NCBI GenBank assembly: GCA_012729315.1
Contig: JAAYDI010000011.1
Span: forward strand, 16,094 to 80,093
Length of the DNA stretch: 64,000 nt
Origin: Planctomycetaceae bacterium
GTDB taxonomy: Bacteria > Planctomycetota > Planctomycetia > Pirellulales > Pirellulaceae
Direction: 5' to 3'
Shown here: positions 17,581 to 26,094 of the stretch, in pieces
Numbering within the stretch: the stretch's first letter is position 1
Layout of the letters: every line of letters starts with the position of its first letter
Made by a program: the position numbers and the translations under genes
Notes under the pieces: generated by a model
The model's input: only the letters and a program-made list of their open reading frames with translations
The model's database searches: none
What the model was told of the DNA's origin: nothing

Positions 17581-17594
17581 CGCGCCGCGGCGCG
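17581..17594. terminator. GC-only 14-bp palindrome between convergent genes
   Basis: CGCGCCGCGGCGCG is a perfect palindrome 4 bp after the pump stop codon and 31 bp before the end of the convergent outer-membrane gene. It could act as a two-way terminator, but there is no U-tract on either side and a palindrome this short has little loop. Confidence 0.25.
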
Positions 17595-17624
17595 TCCCGG
17601 ACCTCGCCTCCGAGAGCTCCGCGA

Positions 17625-19034
17625 TCAATCGAGCGGGTCCAGGCCGCCGGTGAGCAGGAATCCATCCAGGGCCACCGCCTGCGCCCAGAGTTGCTGCAGA
17701 GCGGCCAGGTACTCCAGATTCACTGCGAAGTAGGTGCGTTGGGCCGTCAACAGACTCAGATAGCTGAACTCCCCCTCCCGGTAGCCGATGGCCGTCAGGT
17801 CGAGCGACTTCATGGCCTTGTCCAGAATCGTCGTCTGAAACACGTTGACCTGATGCAGGTTGTTCGAGTATTGCTCGAACGCCTCGGCAAAACGATTGCG
17901 CAAGTCCAGCTCCACACGCTCGACTTCGCGCGTCGCGGCCGCCAGCGCGGCACGGGCTGACATGATGTTCCCTTGATTCCGGTCGAAGATCTGCAGCGGC
18001 ATCCCCAGCGAGACGTCGGCCAGCGTATCGCGGGCCGTTTCGTCGTACTTGACCCCCACCTCCACCGAAACGTTGGCTCGACGTTGGGCACACTGCCACG
18101 CCAGGTTGCAGCGCGCCTGCTCCAACTGGGCCTGCGCCCGCGCCAACTCCGGACTCAAGGACAACAGCCGCGTCAGACTGTCGTCCCAGCGGATGACCGG
18201 CAGATCCTTTGTTACGTCCCCCGCCAACGGCACGGGCGCCATGTCCGGGCGCCCCAGGACGTTCGCCAGCTGATACCACGCGGTGCGATGGCGGTTGCGC
18301 GCCTGGTACAGGCTCACTTCGGACCGGTGGGCCTCGATGGCCGCCTGCAGCACGTCAGCTTCGGTGACCTCCTTCAGTTCGCGCGAGCGGGTCGTGATGT
18401 CTTCAGCATCCTTGGCCACGCGCAGGAGGTCCGCATTGACCCGCACCATCTGCTCGGCAATCAACACCTCGTAGAAACCCCACCGTACTGCGTTCCGGAC
18501 GCGCCAGTGCTGGGCCTCCAGCGCATGCTCGGCGGCCACCACCGCGTGGCCGGCCGTGTTGCGCGCCAACTGCCGCTTGTGGGCAGTGATGAACTCCTGC
18601 GAAATGTAGGCGCCTTGCTGCCCGGACGTGCGGTCCATGCCCACGTCTGCCCCCGACCAGCCGACCTCCGGGTTCAGATAGACACCCGCCTGCACCTGCT
18701 GGCCCATCGCCTCCCGCACCGCCATCCGCGCCTGAGCCAGCGTCGGATTGGACTGCCAGGCAATCTGCTGCAAGGCGTCGAGCGACAGCGGTGGCTGCGG
18801 CAGCACATCACCCGGCGCAACGTCACCCGGCGCGTCGTTCACCACCGCGCCGGCTCGCCCGGCCGGATCCGGCACGGGCGATTCAGGCAGTTCCGAGCGG
18901 GGCACCGACTGCGGGATCACCAGCCCGAGCGGGCTCGGCAGCGCGATCCTGTCAGCCCACGCAGGCCGCGGCACAACAGCCAGCAGGCCCCCCCATACGA
19001 TCAACCGTGTGAGCCACTTCCCTGTGACATCCAT
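17625..19034 (-). CDS. TolC-family outer-membrane efflux channel (CzcC/CusC type)
   Basis: The product has 469 residues with a signal peptide (MDVTGKWLTRLIVWGGLLAV...PAWA-DR). Two repeated outer-membrane-factor halves are visible: LDALQQIAWQSNPTLAQARM with GVYLNPEVGWSG, then LLSLSPELARAQAQLEQARC with ANVSVEVGVKYDETARDTLA. Long helical stretches follow each half. SLGMPLQIFDRNQGNI is the classic CzcC-like string. It would form the outer-membrane tunnel for the adaptor and pump encoded tail-to-tail on the other strand, 47 bp away, an uncommon arrangement because the three genes are usually collinear. It must therefore be controlled by its own promoter upstream of 19034. Confidence 0.9.
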   Translation of the reverse strand: MDVTGKWLTRLIVWGGLLAVVPRPAWADRIALPSPLGLVIPQSVPRSELPESPVPDPAGRAGAVVNDAPGDVAPGDVLPQPPLSLDALQQIAWQSNPTLAQARMAVREAMGQQVQAGVYLNPEVGWSGADVGMDRTSGQQGAYISQEFITAHKRQLARNTAGHAVVAAEHALEAQHWRVRNAVRWGFYEVLIAEQMVRVNADLLRVAKDAEDITTRSRELKEVTEADVLQAAIEAHRSEVSLYQARNRHRTAWYQLANVLGRPDMAPVPLAGDVTKDLPVIRWDDSLTRLLSLSPELARAQAQLEQARCNLAWQCAQRRANVSVEVGVKYDETARDTLADVSLGMPLQIFDRNQGNIMSARAALAAATREVERVELDLRNRFAEAFEQYSNNLHQVNVFQTTILDKAMKSLDLTAIGYREGEFSYLSLLTAQRTYFAVNLEYLAALQQLWAQAVALDGFLLTGGLDPLD

Positions 19035-19281
19035 CCGTCAAGCATCCCTTTGCTGCGCGCCACGATGGGTCCATCTATAGGAGTGGTATCGGTCGTGCGG
19101 CCCGCGATATGAAGCTGTACCCCTGGAAGCGCAACACGCCTCCAGCCTCCAGGATTCGCGCCTAAACATCCTCCCTGAAACTACTTACACACTCTCCACT
19201 GCACACACGCGGCGCGCACGCCGTAACGATTGTAGCGATTAGACAATCTACACCAGCGGGGCTGCGAGAGCCGGGATCCCG

Positions 19282-19515
19282 TCACTCGTGCGCATCCTTC
19301 CGGCCGGCCGGAGTCCGCGCCGCCGCCCGGCGTGTCAGCCACAGCATCACGGCGCCGAAGGCCATCAGAAACAACCCCCACCACACGTTTACATTGTGGC
19401 CCAGCGACCGCCTATACAGCTCCACATCGGACCACGTGGCCAGCCCGTACGCGCACAGGATCAGACCGATGATAAGAAACATCGCGCCGATGGGCAGGCG
19501 GACATCGAGTTGCAT
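19282..19515 (-). CDS. Two-helix small membrane protein paired with a sodium symporter
   Basis: The product has 77 residues with two membrane helices (about 8-27, PIGAMFLIIGLILCAYGLAT, and 44-60, WWGLFLMAFGAVMLWL) and a basic C-terminal tail. It follows the symporter stop by only 13 bp on the same strand, with GGGAGCGTTCCCC before its ATG. The arrangement mirrors the small partner at 7844-8116, although the two small proteins do not look alike. I infer an accessory subunit; no function is established. Confidence 0.65.
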   Translation of the reverse strand: MQLDVRLPIGAMFLIIGLILCAYGLATWSDVELYRRSLGHNVNVWWGLFLMAFGAVMLWLTRRAAARTPAGRKDAHE

Positions 19516-19528
19516 GGGGAACGCTCCC

Positions 19529-21268
19529 TTACCAGAAGATAATGTTCAGGATGACAGCTGCGACCAGCACGGCCACCCCCAGCGTGGCCGGCTGTTTGTA
19601 CCACGCCACACCGTGTTCTTTCACACGCGGGGTGAGTGAGTACACGAGTCCGCGCAGGTCATCGTCTGTCTTGTTGCGCGCTGTGCACAGCGACACCACG
19701 ATCGTGACGACGAAGCAGGTGGTGAACGCGTAGATCGCAGCCCAGAAGTTCTGGGCCATGTCCACCGGGTAAGTGTGCACGACGTGCCCGCCGCACAGCC
19801 AGCCACCTTTGACACCCCAGTCAGCCTGGGCCGGCAGTGTCAGGCCGTGATGCACGGCGGCCGCCAGCGTGCCGCACACCAGGCCGCTGAACGCACCGTT
19901 GCCCGTGGCCCGCCGCCAGAACATGCCCAGCAGGAACGTGGCCAACAGCGGCGCGTTGACAAAGCCGAACACCAGCTGCAGCATGTCCATGATGTTGTTG
20001 AACTCACGCGCCACGTACGCACACGCCACACTGATCAGAATTCCCACCACGGTAATAACGTGCCCCATCCGCAGGTAGTGCCGGTCAGGCTGCCCCGGCC
20101 GGATGTAGCTCTGGTACAGATCGTAGGTCCAGACCGTGTTGAACGCCGTCACATTGCCGGCCATGCCCGACATGAAGGAGGCCATGAGCGCGGTGACGCC
20201 AACTCCCAACAGGCCGGCCGGGCAGAACCGGGCCAGCATCACGGGGATCGCCATGTTGTAGTCGGTGGCACCCTTGTCGTCAGTCGGCAGGAAGCCGCCG
20301 AGCTCGTGATGCAGCGCGATGGCGATCATGCCCGGCAGGATGACGAGTGCAGGAAACAACATTTTGGGGACCGCCGCGATCAACGGCGTGCGCCGCGCGG
20401 CTGACATCGAATCGGCCGCCATGGCACGCTGGATCACCAGGAAATCGGTGCACCAGTAGCCGAAGGACAGCACGAAGCCCAGCCCCATCGCCATGCCGAA
20501 CCACTCCACCCCCATCGGGTTGGCGGCCGGCGAGTACATGTGCGCCCATGACTGCGTCCAGGCACCTTCCGCAAACGCCCGCCCGGCCGGATTGGCGGCG
20601 CTGGTGGCGACCACATCGAGCTTGGCGACCAGTGCGTCCCAGCCACCGACGCTCTGCAGTCCGATCCAGACCAGCGGCACGAATCCAAACACGATCATGA
20701 AGAACTGCAGCACCTCGTTGTAGATGGCGGAGGTCAACCCGCCCAGCACGATATAGACCAGCACGATGATTGCGGATACCGCGATGCACATGTGGTAGTT
20801 GAAGCCCAGAATCTGCTCCAGCAGGAGCGCCAGCACATGCATGGAAATGCCGGACGAGAAGACGGTCATCACGGCGAACGAAATGGCGTTGAACGCGCGC
20901 GTCTTCTCATCGAACCGGAGCTTGAGATACTCCGGCACTGAACGGGCTTTGGATCCGTAGTAGAACGGCATCATGAAGATCCCGACAAACACCATCGCCG
21001 GGATCGCGCCGACCCAGTAGAAGTGGCTGGTCATGATCCCATACTTGGCCCCTGACGCCGCCATGCCAATCACTTCCTGAGCGCCCAAATTGGCCGACAG
21101 GAACGCCAGGCCGCAGACCCATGCCGGAATCGCACGTCCCGACAGGAAGAAGTCGGTGCTCGTCTTCATGTACCGCCGCAGGGCCCATCCGATGCCCAGC
21201 ACGAACAGGAAGTACACTATCAGGATCAGGTAGTCCACCGGGGCCAGTGTGATCAACGCCTTGGGCAT
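19529..21268 (-). CDS. Sodium:solute symporter, SGLT-like
   Basis: The product has 579 residues with about 14 membrane segments. The N-terminus PVDYLILIVYFLFVLGIGW and the TDFFLSGRAIPAWVCGLAF and NLGAQEVIGMAASGAKYGI strings are the classic SGLT/vSGLT-like opening, and VPEYLKLRFDEKTRAFN fits the SSS signature. Na+-driven sugar uptake is the best guess. ATG 21268 is preceded by AAAGGACTGATCC. The gene is followed closely by the small protein 19282-19515. It resembles galactose or glucose symporters more than the one at 8113-9705 does, so the two carriers probably take different solutes. Confidence 0.92.
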   Translation of the reverse strand: MPKALITLAPVDYLILIVYFLFVLGIGWALRRYMKTSTDFFLSGRAIPAWVCGLAFLSANLGAQEVIGMAASGAKYGIMTSHFYWVGAIPAMVFVGIFMMPFYYGSKARSVPEYLKLRFDEKTRAFNAISFAVMTVFSSGISMHVLALLLEQILGFNYHMCIAVSAIIVLVYIVLGGLTSAIYNEVLQFFMIVFGFVPLVWIGLQSVGGWDALVAKLDVVATSAANPAGRAFAEGAWTQSWAHMYSPAANPMGVEWFGMAMGLGFVLSFGYWCTDFLVIQRAMAADSMSAARRTPLIAAVPKMLFPALVILPGMIAIALHHELGGFLPTDDKGATDYNMAIPVMLARFCPAGLLGVGVTALMASFMSGMAGNVTAFNTVWTYDLYQSYIRPGQPDRHYLRMGHVITVVGILISVACAYVAREFNNIMDMLQLVFGFVNAPLLATFLLGMFWRRATGNGAFSGLVCGTLAAAVHHGLTLPAQADWGVKGGWLCGGHVVHTYPVDMAQNFWAAIYAFTTCFVVTIVVSLCTARNKTDDDLRGLVYSLTPRVKEHGVAWYKQPATLGVAVLVAAVILNIIFW

Positions 21269-21531
21269 GGATCAGTCCTTTCGTTGCCCGCCGCGTCCCG
21301 GCGGGGTGGTTCGTGCGCAGCTGCAACCAGGTCGCGCGCCGCTCGGGGCCCGGCAGACCACACGCGCCAGCCGCGGCACGCCAGGACCAGCCCCGCTCGG
21401 CGCCCGTTGATCCGGCCATCATATCGAGTCTACCCCGTCGCGCAAACGGTGGGTTCTGTCCGGTTCCACACCGAACCGCACCAGCGCCCGCGGCGCGCCG
21501 TGGCATTCGCCCCCCGCCATGCCCGCTGGTG

Positions 21532-23088
21532 TCAATCCGTTCCTGGCCGGGCGCGCCGATACAGCGCCACAATCAGGATGACGCCCGCGCCGACAAGTGG
21601 GAACGGGACCAGTTTGTACAGGGCATTCGCAAAGGTGGCGTGTTCCGTCGCCGCGCGCCCCACCACATACGGCCCCACAAAACCACCCAGGTTGCCGATC
21701 ATGTTGATGAAGCCAATCGCCGAGGCGGCCGCCGTGGCCCCCAGAAACATGCTCGGAATCGGCCAGAACGCCGGCATGTGCGCGTACAGCATCGGCCCGA
21801 CAATCAGGATCATGGCCAACACAGGAAAGATCCACTGGCCGTCCGTGGCCGCGGCGATCGCAATGCCAATCCCCTGGCAGGCCAGCGGCACCGAGACGTG
21901 CAAAACCCGTTCCCCGGTCCGGTCGGAATGCCAGCCGTTGATCAGCATGCCCAGCAGCGCCATGACGTACGGCAGAGCGGCCAGCAGACTGGACGCGAGA
22001 TCCCCCGCCCCCGACTGCGACTTGATGATCGCCGGCATGAACATGCCCAGCCCATAGCTGAACACGTTCAGGCAGAAGTAGACGGTGGTCAGCAGCAGCA
22101 CGATGCCCAGATGGGACAACAGGATCCGCACGTTGAAATGCCCGGCCTTGCTCTCTGCCTCCCGCCGCAGATCACCGAGCAGGCTTTCCCGCTCGGCCCC
22201 GCGCAGCCACCGCGCGTCTTCCGGCCGGTTCGGCAGCACAAACAGAGTGACCACACCAGCAATCACCGGCAGGACACCCTGCAGGATGAAGATCCAGCGC
22301 CAGCCGGGCCATCCAAACCAGTTCAAGTGCAGCAGCAACCCGGAGAGGGGCAGTCCGAAGACAGTGGCCACGGGTATCGCCGCCGTGAAGTTGGCGACCG
22401 CCTTGGCCCGGTCGGCCGCGCGGAACCAGAGTGACAGATACAGAATCACCGACGGGAAGAAGCCCCCTTCGAAGAAGCCGAGCATGAAGCGGTAGAAATA
22501 GAACTGGTTCACCGGATCGGTGGACAGCCCGTTGTAGAACGCGGCCAGATCGCGAAACCAGGTCAGCGGCTCGGTGCGGCCGAACAGCTGCGCCACGAAG
22601 CCGAAGAGCGCATTGACCACGGCGTCCAGCCCCGTCACGACGCCGGCGTTCAGATCGATCGCCGGCAGCCAGCTGAAGATCGTGCTCGAAATCGGTGTGC
22701 CTATGGTCCCGATCAGCATGCAGGACAGGCCCCACAGGACGAGGATCCGTACAAACACGTACCGCGCACCCCATCGCAACACGCTCAGCGTGCTGGGCAC
22801 CTCCAGGATCCAGTACCCCCAGAAGAAGATGCCTGCCCCAAAGCCGATCACTGCCTTGGAGAAGCCCAGACCACCTTCACTTGGCGGCATCTCCATGTGC
22901 AGTGCGGCCACGGACACGTTGACCCGGTCAAGATAGGCCAGGATATACAGTATGAAGACGTACGGAATCAGATAGACGGTCACGCGGCGGCGTGCACTCT
23001 CGCCTGGCGACAGGGCCGGCCGCCGCCACACCAGACGCATGCAGCGATCGGCCAGGGTCGTGACCTGATTTCTCTCATCCACGTTCAT
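21532..23088 (-). CDS. MFS transporter, anion:cation symporter (ACS)-like
   Basis: The product has 518 residues and 12 helices. ATG 23088 with GGAAGAGG upstream is preferred over an in-frame GTG at 23106. The first helix carries YILAYLDRVNVSVAALHM, the ACS-type signature of organic anion carriers (glucarate, hexuronate, phthalate). An unusually long loop of about 55 residues (SSTIFSWLPAIDLNAGVVTG to PVNQFYFYR) lies between helices 4 and 5. It likely imports a sugar acid with protons, consistent with the uronate- and sugar-acid-type enzymes nearby. Confidence 0.85.
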   Translation of the reverse strand: MNVDERNQVTTLADRCMRLVWRRPALSPGESARRRVTVYLIPYVFILYILAYLDRVNVSVAALHMEMPPSEGGLGFSKAVIGFGAGIFFWGYWILEVPSTLSVLRWGARYVFVRILVLWGLSCMLIGTIGTPISSTIFSWLPAIDLNAGVVTGLDAVVNALFGFVAQLFGRTEPLTWFRDLAAFYNGLSTDPVNQFYFYRFMLGFFEGGFFPSVILYLSLWFRAADRAKAVANFTAAIPVATVFGLPLSGLLLHLNWFGWPGWRWIFILQGVLPVIAGVVTLFVLPNRPEDARWLRGAERESLLGDLRREAESKAGHFNVRILLSHLGIVLLLTTVYFCLNVFSYGLGMFMPAIIKSQSGAGDLASSLLAALPYVMALLGMLINGWHSDRTGERVLHVSVPLACQGIGIAIAAATDGQWIFPVLAMILIVGPMLYAHMPAFWPIPSMFLGATAAASAIGFINMIGNLGGFVGPYVVGRAATEHATFANALYKLVPFPLVGAGVILIVALYRRARPGTD

Positions 23089-23434
23089 GGTCAGTACCTC
23101 TTCCACCCCGGACCGGCCCGGGGCGGCCGCTTGGGTCGCGCCACTCCGTCAACGGCGCAGCCACGGGGGACAGCCCCTGCATCTGCCCTCGCCGACCATC
23201 TCAGCCAGTATGATCTCCAGCGGCTTCCACCGAAAGAACTGCCGCCAACGCATCAAGGCCTCGCCGTCTTCGCGAAACACAACCGGGAACACAGAACCGC
23301 CAGCGTCGCGACGATTCTAACCGCTGCGCGCACGCCTCGTAAAGCCGGCGCTCCCGCCGGCGCGACAGCCGTGAACGGCAGGGGGAGCATCCACCTCCTC
23401 CAGCTCGCGGAACGTAGCGTGCCCGCGCCGATCG
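23089..23434. other. Intergenic stretch with no clear gene
   Basis: A short minus-strand frame (about 23140-23290) reads FREDGEALMRWRQFFRWKPL and then EIILAEMVGEG. Its biased composition hints at a gene tail, but I cannot name a family. GGCGCTCCCGCCGGCGCG near 23348 is a GC-rich imperfect inverted repeat. Nothing else is supported. Confidence 0.35.
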
Positions 23435-23827
23435 TCAGCGTATTTCGATCTCGAATAGATCGAGCAGATTGACAATGCGCAGTTTATCAAGTGTCACCGC
23501 GGACGGCAGGTCGAAGGTCGCCACAGAGTGGGCCGTCGTGGCGTCTGCCGGAATGACAGTGGTGGCAAACCCCTCCCACGTGCCGGCAGCCGTCTGCCGC
23601 TGCAGCTGGATCGTACGGCCGTGCATGGAGGGATGCTGCAGGAACCGGACCACGACTGTCTGGAACGTCTGCGGCGTCTCCCACGCCAGCTGCAGCCACT
23701 GCGTGTTGTCCTCCACCAGCGCGCCGGGCCAGTACAACGTCGACAGCACTCCGTCGTTGGCTGCCTGGGCCGGGTAACGCTCGGCATTCGGACTCACGGA
23801 GGCCGTCGCCGTGGCCTGCTGATGCGC
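23435..23827 (-). pseudogene. C-terminal remnant: F5/8 type C (discoidin) carbohydrate-binding domain
   Basis: The frame is open from 23827, just after an in-frame TGA, to 23435. It reads ATASVSPNAERYPAQAANDG, then LSTLYWPGALVEDNTQWLQL, FQTVVVRFLQHPSM and LDKLRIVNLLDLFEIEIR. The 'DG..ST.W......QWLQLAWETP' order is that of galactose-binding-like F5/8 domains that end larger glycosidases. There is no signal peptide or catalytic part, and the next gene upstream (pntB) ends 32 bp away. I read it as the tail of a lost secreted enzyme. An intact small ORF starting at GTG 23797 is possible but less likely. Confidence 0.6.
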
Positions 23828-23859
23828 TCACATACCACGCTCGGCCAACCAACCGCATC

Positions 23860-25275
23860 TCAGTGGATTCCCGAATTCCCCGCCAGCTGTTTGCCCAGTT
23901 CGCCCACCACCTGCTTGGCATCGCCGAACAGCATGAACGTGCGGTCGGCGTAGTACAGCTCGTTCTCGATGCCGGCGAAGCCGGGGTTCATCGAGCGTTT
24001 GATACAGAAGCACATGTGGGCCTTGTCGGCGTCGATGATCGGCATGCCATAGATCGGACTGTTCTTGTCGGAACGGGCCGCCGGATTCACCACGTCGTTC
24101 GCGCCGATGACGAGCACGACATCGGCCTGCGGCAGGTCGTGGTTGATGTCGTCCATTTCGATCAGCCGGTCGTAGGGGATCTCAGCCTCGGCCAACAGAA
24201 CGTTCATGTGTCCGGGCATGCGGCCCGCCACGGGGTGGATGGCGAAACGCACGTCGATCCCGCGGCGCGTCAGCTGGTCGAAAAGTTCTCGCACGCGGTG
24301 TTGAGCCTGAGCCACCGCCATCCCATAGCCGGGCACGATCACGACCAGACTGGCCTGTTCCAGGATCTGCGCCGCACCTTCGGGCGTCTCGCTCTTGGCT
24401 GTCTTCTTTTCACCAGCCGCCGACGTCTGGACCTGCCCGAACGCGCCGAAGAGCACGTTCAGGAAGGAGCGATTCATGGCCTTGCACATGATGATCGACA
24501 GGATCAGACCCGACGACCCGTCCAAGGCTCCCGCCGTGATGAGCAACTTGTTGTTGAGGACGAACCCCATCGCCACGGCGGAGAGGCCAGCGTAGGCGTT
24601 CAACATCGAGATCACGGTGGGCATGTCGGCACCACCGATCGGCATCACGAGCATCCAGCCGAAATTGAGCGACAAGATGATGATCAGCACGAACGCGGCG
24701 GAGGACCAGCTGCCGTCTGGGACGAGGACGATCAGGAATCCGAGCAGCACGGCGAGCGCAAAGGCGCCGAGATTCACATAGATCTGACCGCGATACACCC
24801 ACGGCCGCTGCGGGAGCCACTTGAACTCCTGCAACTTGCCGGCCGCCACCAGGCTGCCGGTGAACGTCAGGTATCCCAGAATGATTTCGGCCACGATCGC
24901 GCACATGCGGAACGTTGTCAGTTCCATGGCCGGATCGGCCACACAGTACCGCCAGTAGAAATACTTGGCCGTCCCGACCAGACCGGCTGCCAGACCGCCA
25001 AAGGCGTGCGACAGCGCCGTCCGCTGCGGCACCGCCGTCAGCGGCACTTGCGCCAGCCAGTAGCCGAGCACGGCGGCGGGGATGATCGGCAGAATGATCC
25101 ACCAATGCTGCGTGACGCCGGGCGCGGACCAAGTGGCCACGATCGCCACAAACATCGCAATCGCACCGGCCACCACCCCGCGCCGCGAGGTCTTCGGGTC
25201 GTTCATCCAGTGCAGCGAGAAGATGAACATCGCCGTCGCGAACAGATAGGCAATCTCAATAATGTAGTTGTTCAT
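23860..25275 (-). CDS. pntB: NAD(P) transhydrogenase, beta subunit
   Basis: The product has 471 residues. An N-terminal membrane half of about nine helices (MNNYIIEIAYLFATAMFIFS, WWIILPIIPAAVLGYWLA) is joined to the NADP(H)-binding domain III (from about 300), with VIVPGYGMAVAQAQH, RFAIHPVAGRMPGHMNVLLA, DDINHDLPQADVVLVIGAND and KRSMNPGFAGIEN, all hallmark motifs. It moves protons while transferring hydride between NADH and NADP+. Its start overlaps the PntAB stop by 4 bases, so the two are co-translated. Length and motifs are complete. Confidence 0.96.
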   Translation of the reverse strand: MNNYIIEIAYLFATAMFIFSLHWMNDPKTSRRGVVAGAIAMFVAIVATWSAPGVTQHWWIILPIIPAAVLGYWLAQVPLTAVPQRTALSHAFGGLAAGLVGTAKYFYWRYCVADPAMELTTFRMCAIVAEIILGYLTFTGSLVAAGKLQEFKWLPQRPWVYRGQIYVNLGAFALAVLLGFLIVLVPDGSWSSAAFVLIIILSLNFGWMLVMPIGGADMPTVISMLNAYAGLSAVAMGFVLNNKLLITAGALDGSSGLILSIIMCKAMNRSFLNVLFGAFGQVQTSAAGEKKTAKSETPEGAAQILEQASLVVIVPGYGMAVAQAQHRVRELFDQLTRRGIDVRFAIHPVAGRMPGHMNVLLAEAEIPYDRLIEMDDINHDLPQADVVLVIGANDVVNPAARSDKNSPIYGMPIIDADKAHMCFCIKRSMNPGFAGIENELYYADRTFMLFGDAKQVVGELGKQLAGNSGIH

Positions 25276-25787
25276 GCCTTCACCTCCTGTCGCGTCTTGA
25301 ACATCTTGAGCATGCGGTCGGTGATCAGGAAGCCACTGATGATGTTCGTCATTGCGGCAAAGAGGGCAATCGACCCGAGGATGCGAATGGACGGTGGATA
25401 GTGCTCACTACCCGCCACAACGATCGCTCCGACGACCGAGATGGCGGAGATGGCATTCGTCAAGGACATCAACGGGGTGTGCAGCAGGCGCGACACACGT
25501 CGAATCACGCCGATGCCGATGAACGTGGCCAGCATGAAGACAAACAGCATTGACATCATGAAGTCCAGCTGCTCGTCACCTGCCGCGTGCTCGGCGGGCA
25601 CCGCCTCCGGCGACACGCCGCCCGCCGTGCCCCGTACCGTGTCGGAGGGGGACTCCGGTGACACGGCGACTTCACCGGATTGCTTTGTGCCGGTTTGAGT
25701 CTGGCCGGATGCGGCCGCGATCAGCAGCGCCAACGCGGCGCAGGCAAGCAGCGCCGACCAGCCAGGAAGGGACTTCGTTTGCGACAT
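25272..25787 (-). CDS. pntAB: NAD(P) transhydrogenase, membrane part of alpha subunit (PntAB type)
   Basis: The product has 171 residues. ATG 25787 has GAGGAGACGAGAC upstream; the longer frame to 25889 lacks support. The C-terminal 95 residues are the standard alpha-2 membrane domain: MLFVFMLATFIGIGVIRRVS, TPLMSLTNAISAISVVGAIV and MTNIISGFLITDRMLKMF. The N-terminal 75 or so residues are extra: a signal-like hydrophobic stretch followed by a low-complexity linker rich in Ser, Glu and Pro. The NAD-binding subunit PntAA, normally the preceding gene, is not in this window. Either it lies elsewhere or the transhydrogenase is incomplete. Confidence 0.92.
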   Translation of the reverse strand: MSQTKSLPGWSALLACAALALLIAAASGQTQTGTKQSGEVAVSPESPSDTVRGTAGGVSPEAVPAEHAAGDEQLDFMMSMLFVFMLATFIGIGVIRRVSRLLHTPLMSLTNAISAISVVGAIVVAGSEHYPPSIRILGSIALFAAMTNIISGFLITDRMLKMFKTRQEVKA

Positions 25788-25966
25788 GACGTCTCGTCTC
25801 CTCGGGGGCTCCCCCCTGTCGTCCGAAACCCGGACCGGACCCGGTACAGGAGGGATATTGGGCTCGATAGCTCGGGAACACGATATCACTCCGCGGCAGA
25901 GGAGGCAACGGGAGGCGGGGGCGCGGATTGCACGCCGCGGTCAGAAGGAAAAGGGGAAAAAAGAAA

Positions 25967-26020
25967 GATCCCGTTCACCGCGTCGGAGTTCCGGAGGGAA
26001 CATGACGCTTGAACGGGATC
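25967..26020. other. Perfect 11-bp inverted repeat, 32-bp spacer
   Basis: GATCCCGTTCA (25967-25977) pairs with TGAACGGGATC (26010-26020). It lies between the MCP gene end (26095) and the pntAB start (25787) on the minus strand. It may be a hairpin ending the MCP transcript or an operator ahead of pntAB. No U-tract follows. Confidence 0.4.
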
Positions 26021-26094
26021 GGCGGAGTTATGGAAGTTGTCGGACGACGCGGGTGCCGGCCGCCTTGGCGTTCAGCGCGGCTCCGCGCCGGTGA

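Noticed and set aside
14185..18279. Minus-strand open frame of 1364 codons across the efflux operon
   Set aside because: It is antisense to the clear adaptor and pump genes. Its composition is Arg-, His- and Gln-rich with no domain, which is what the reverse of high-GC coding sequence gives.
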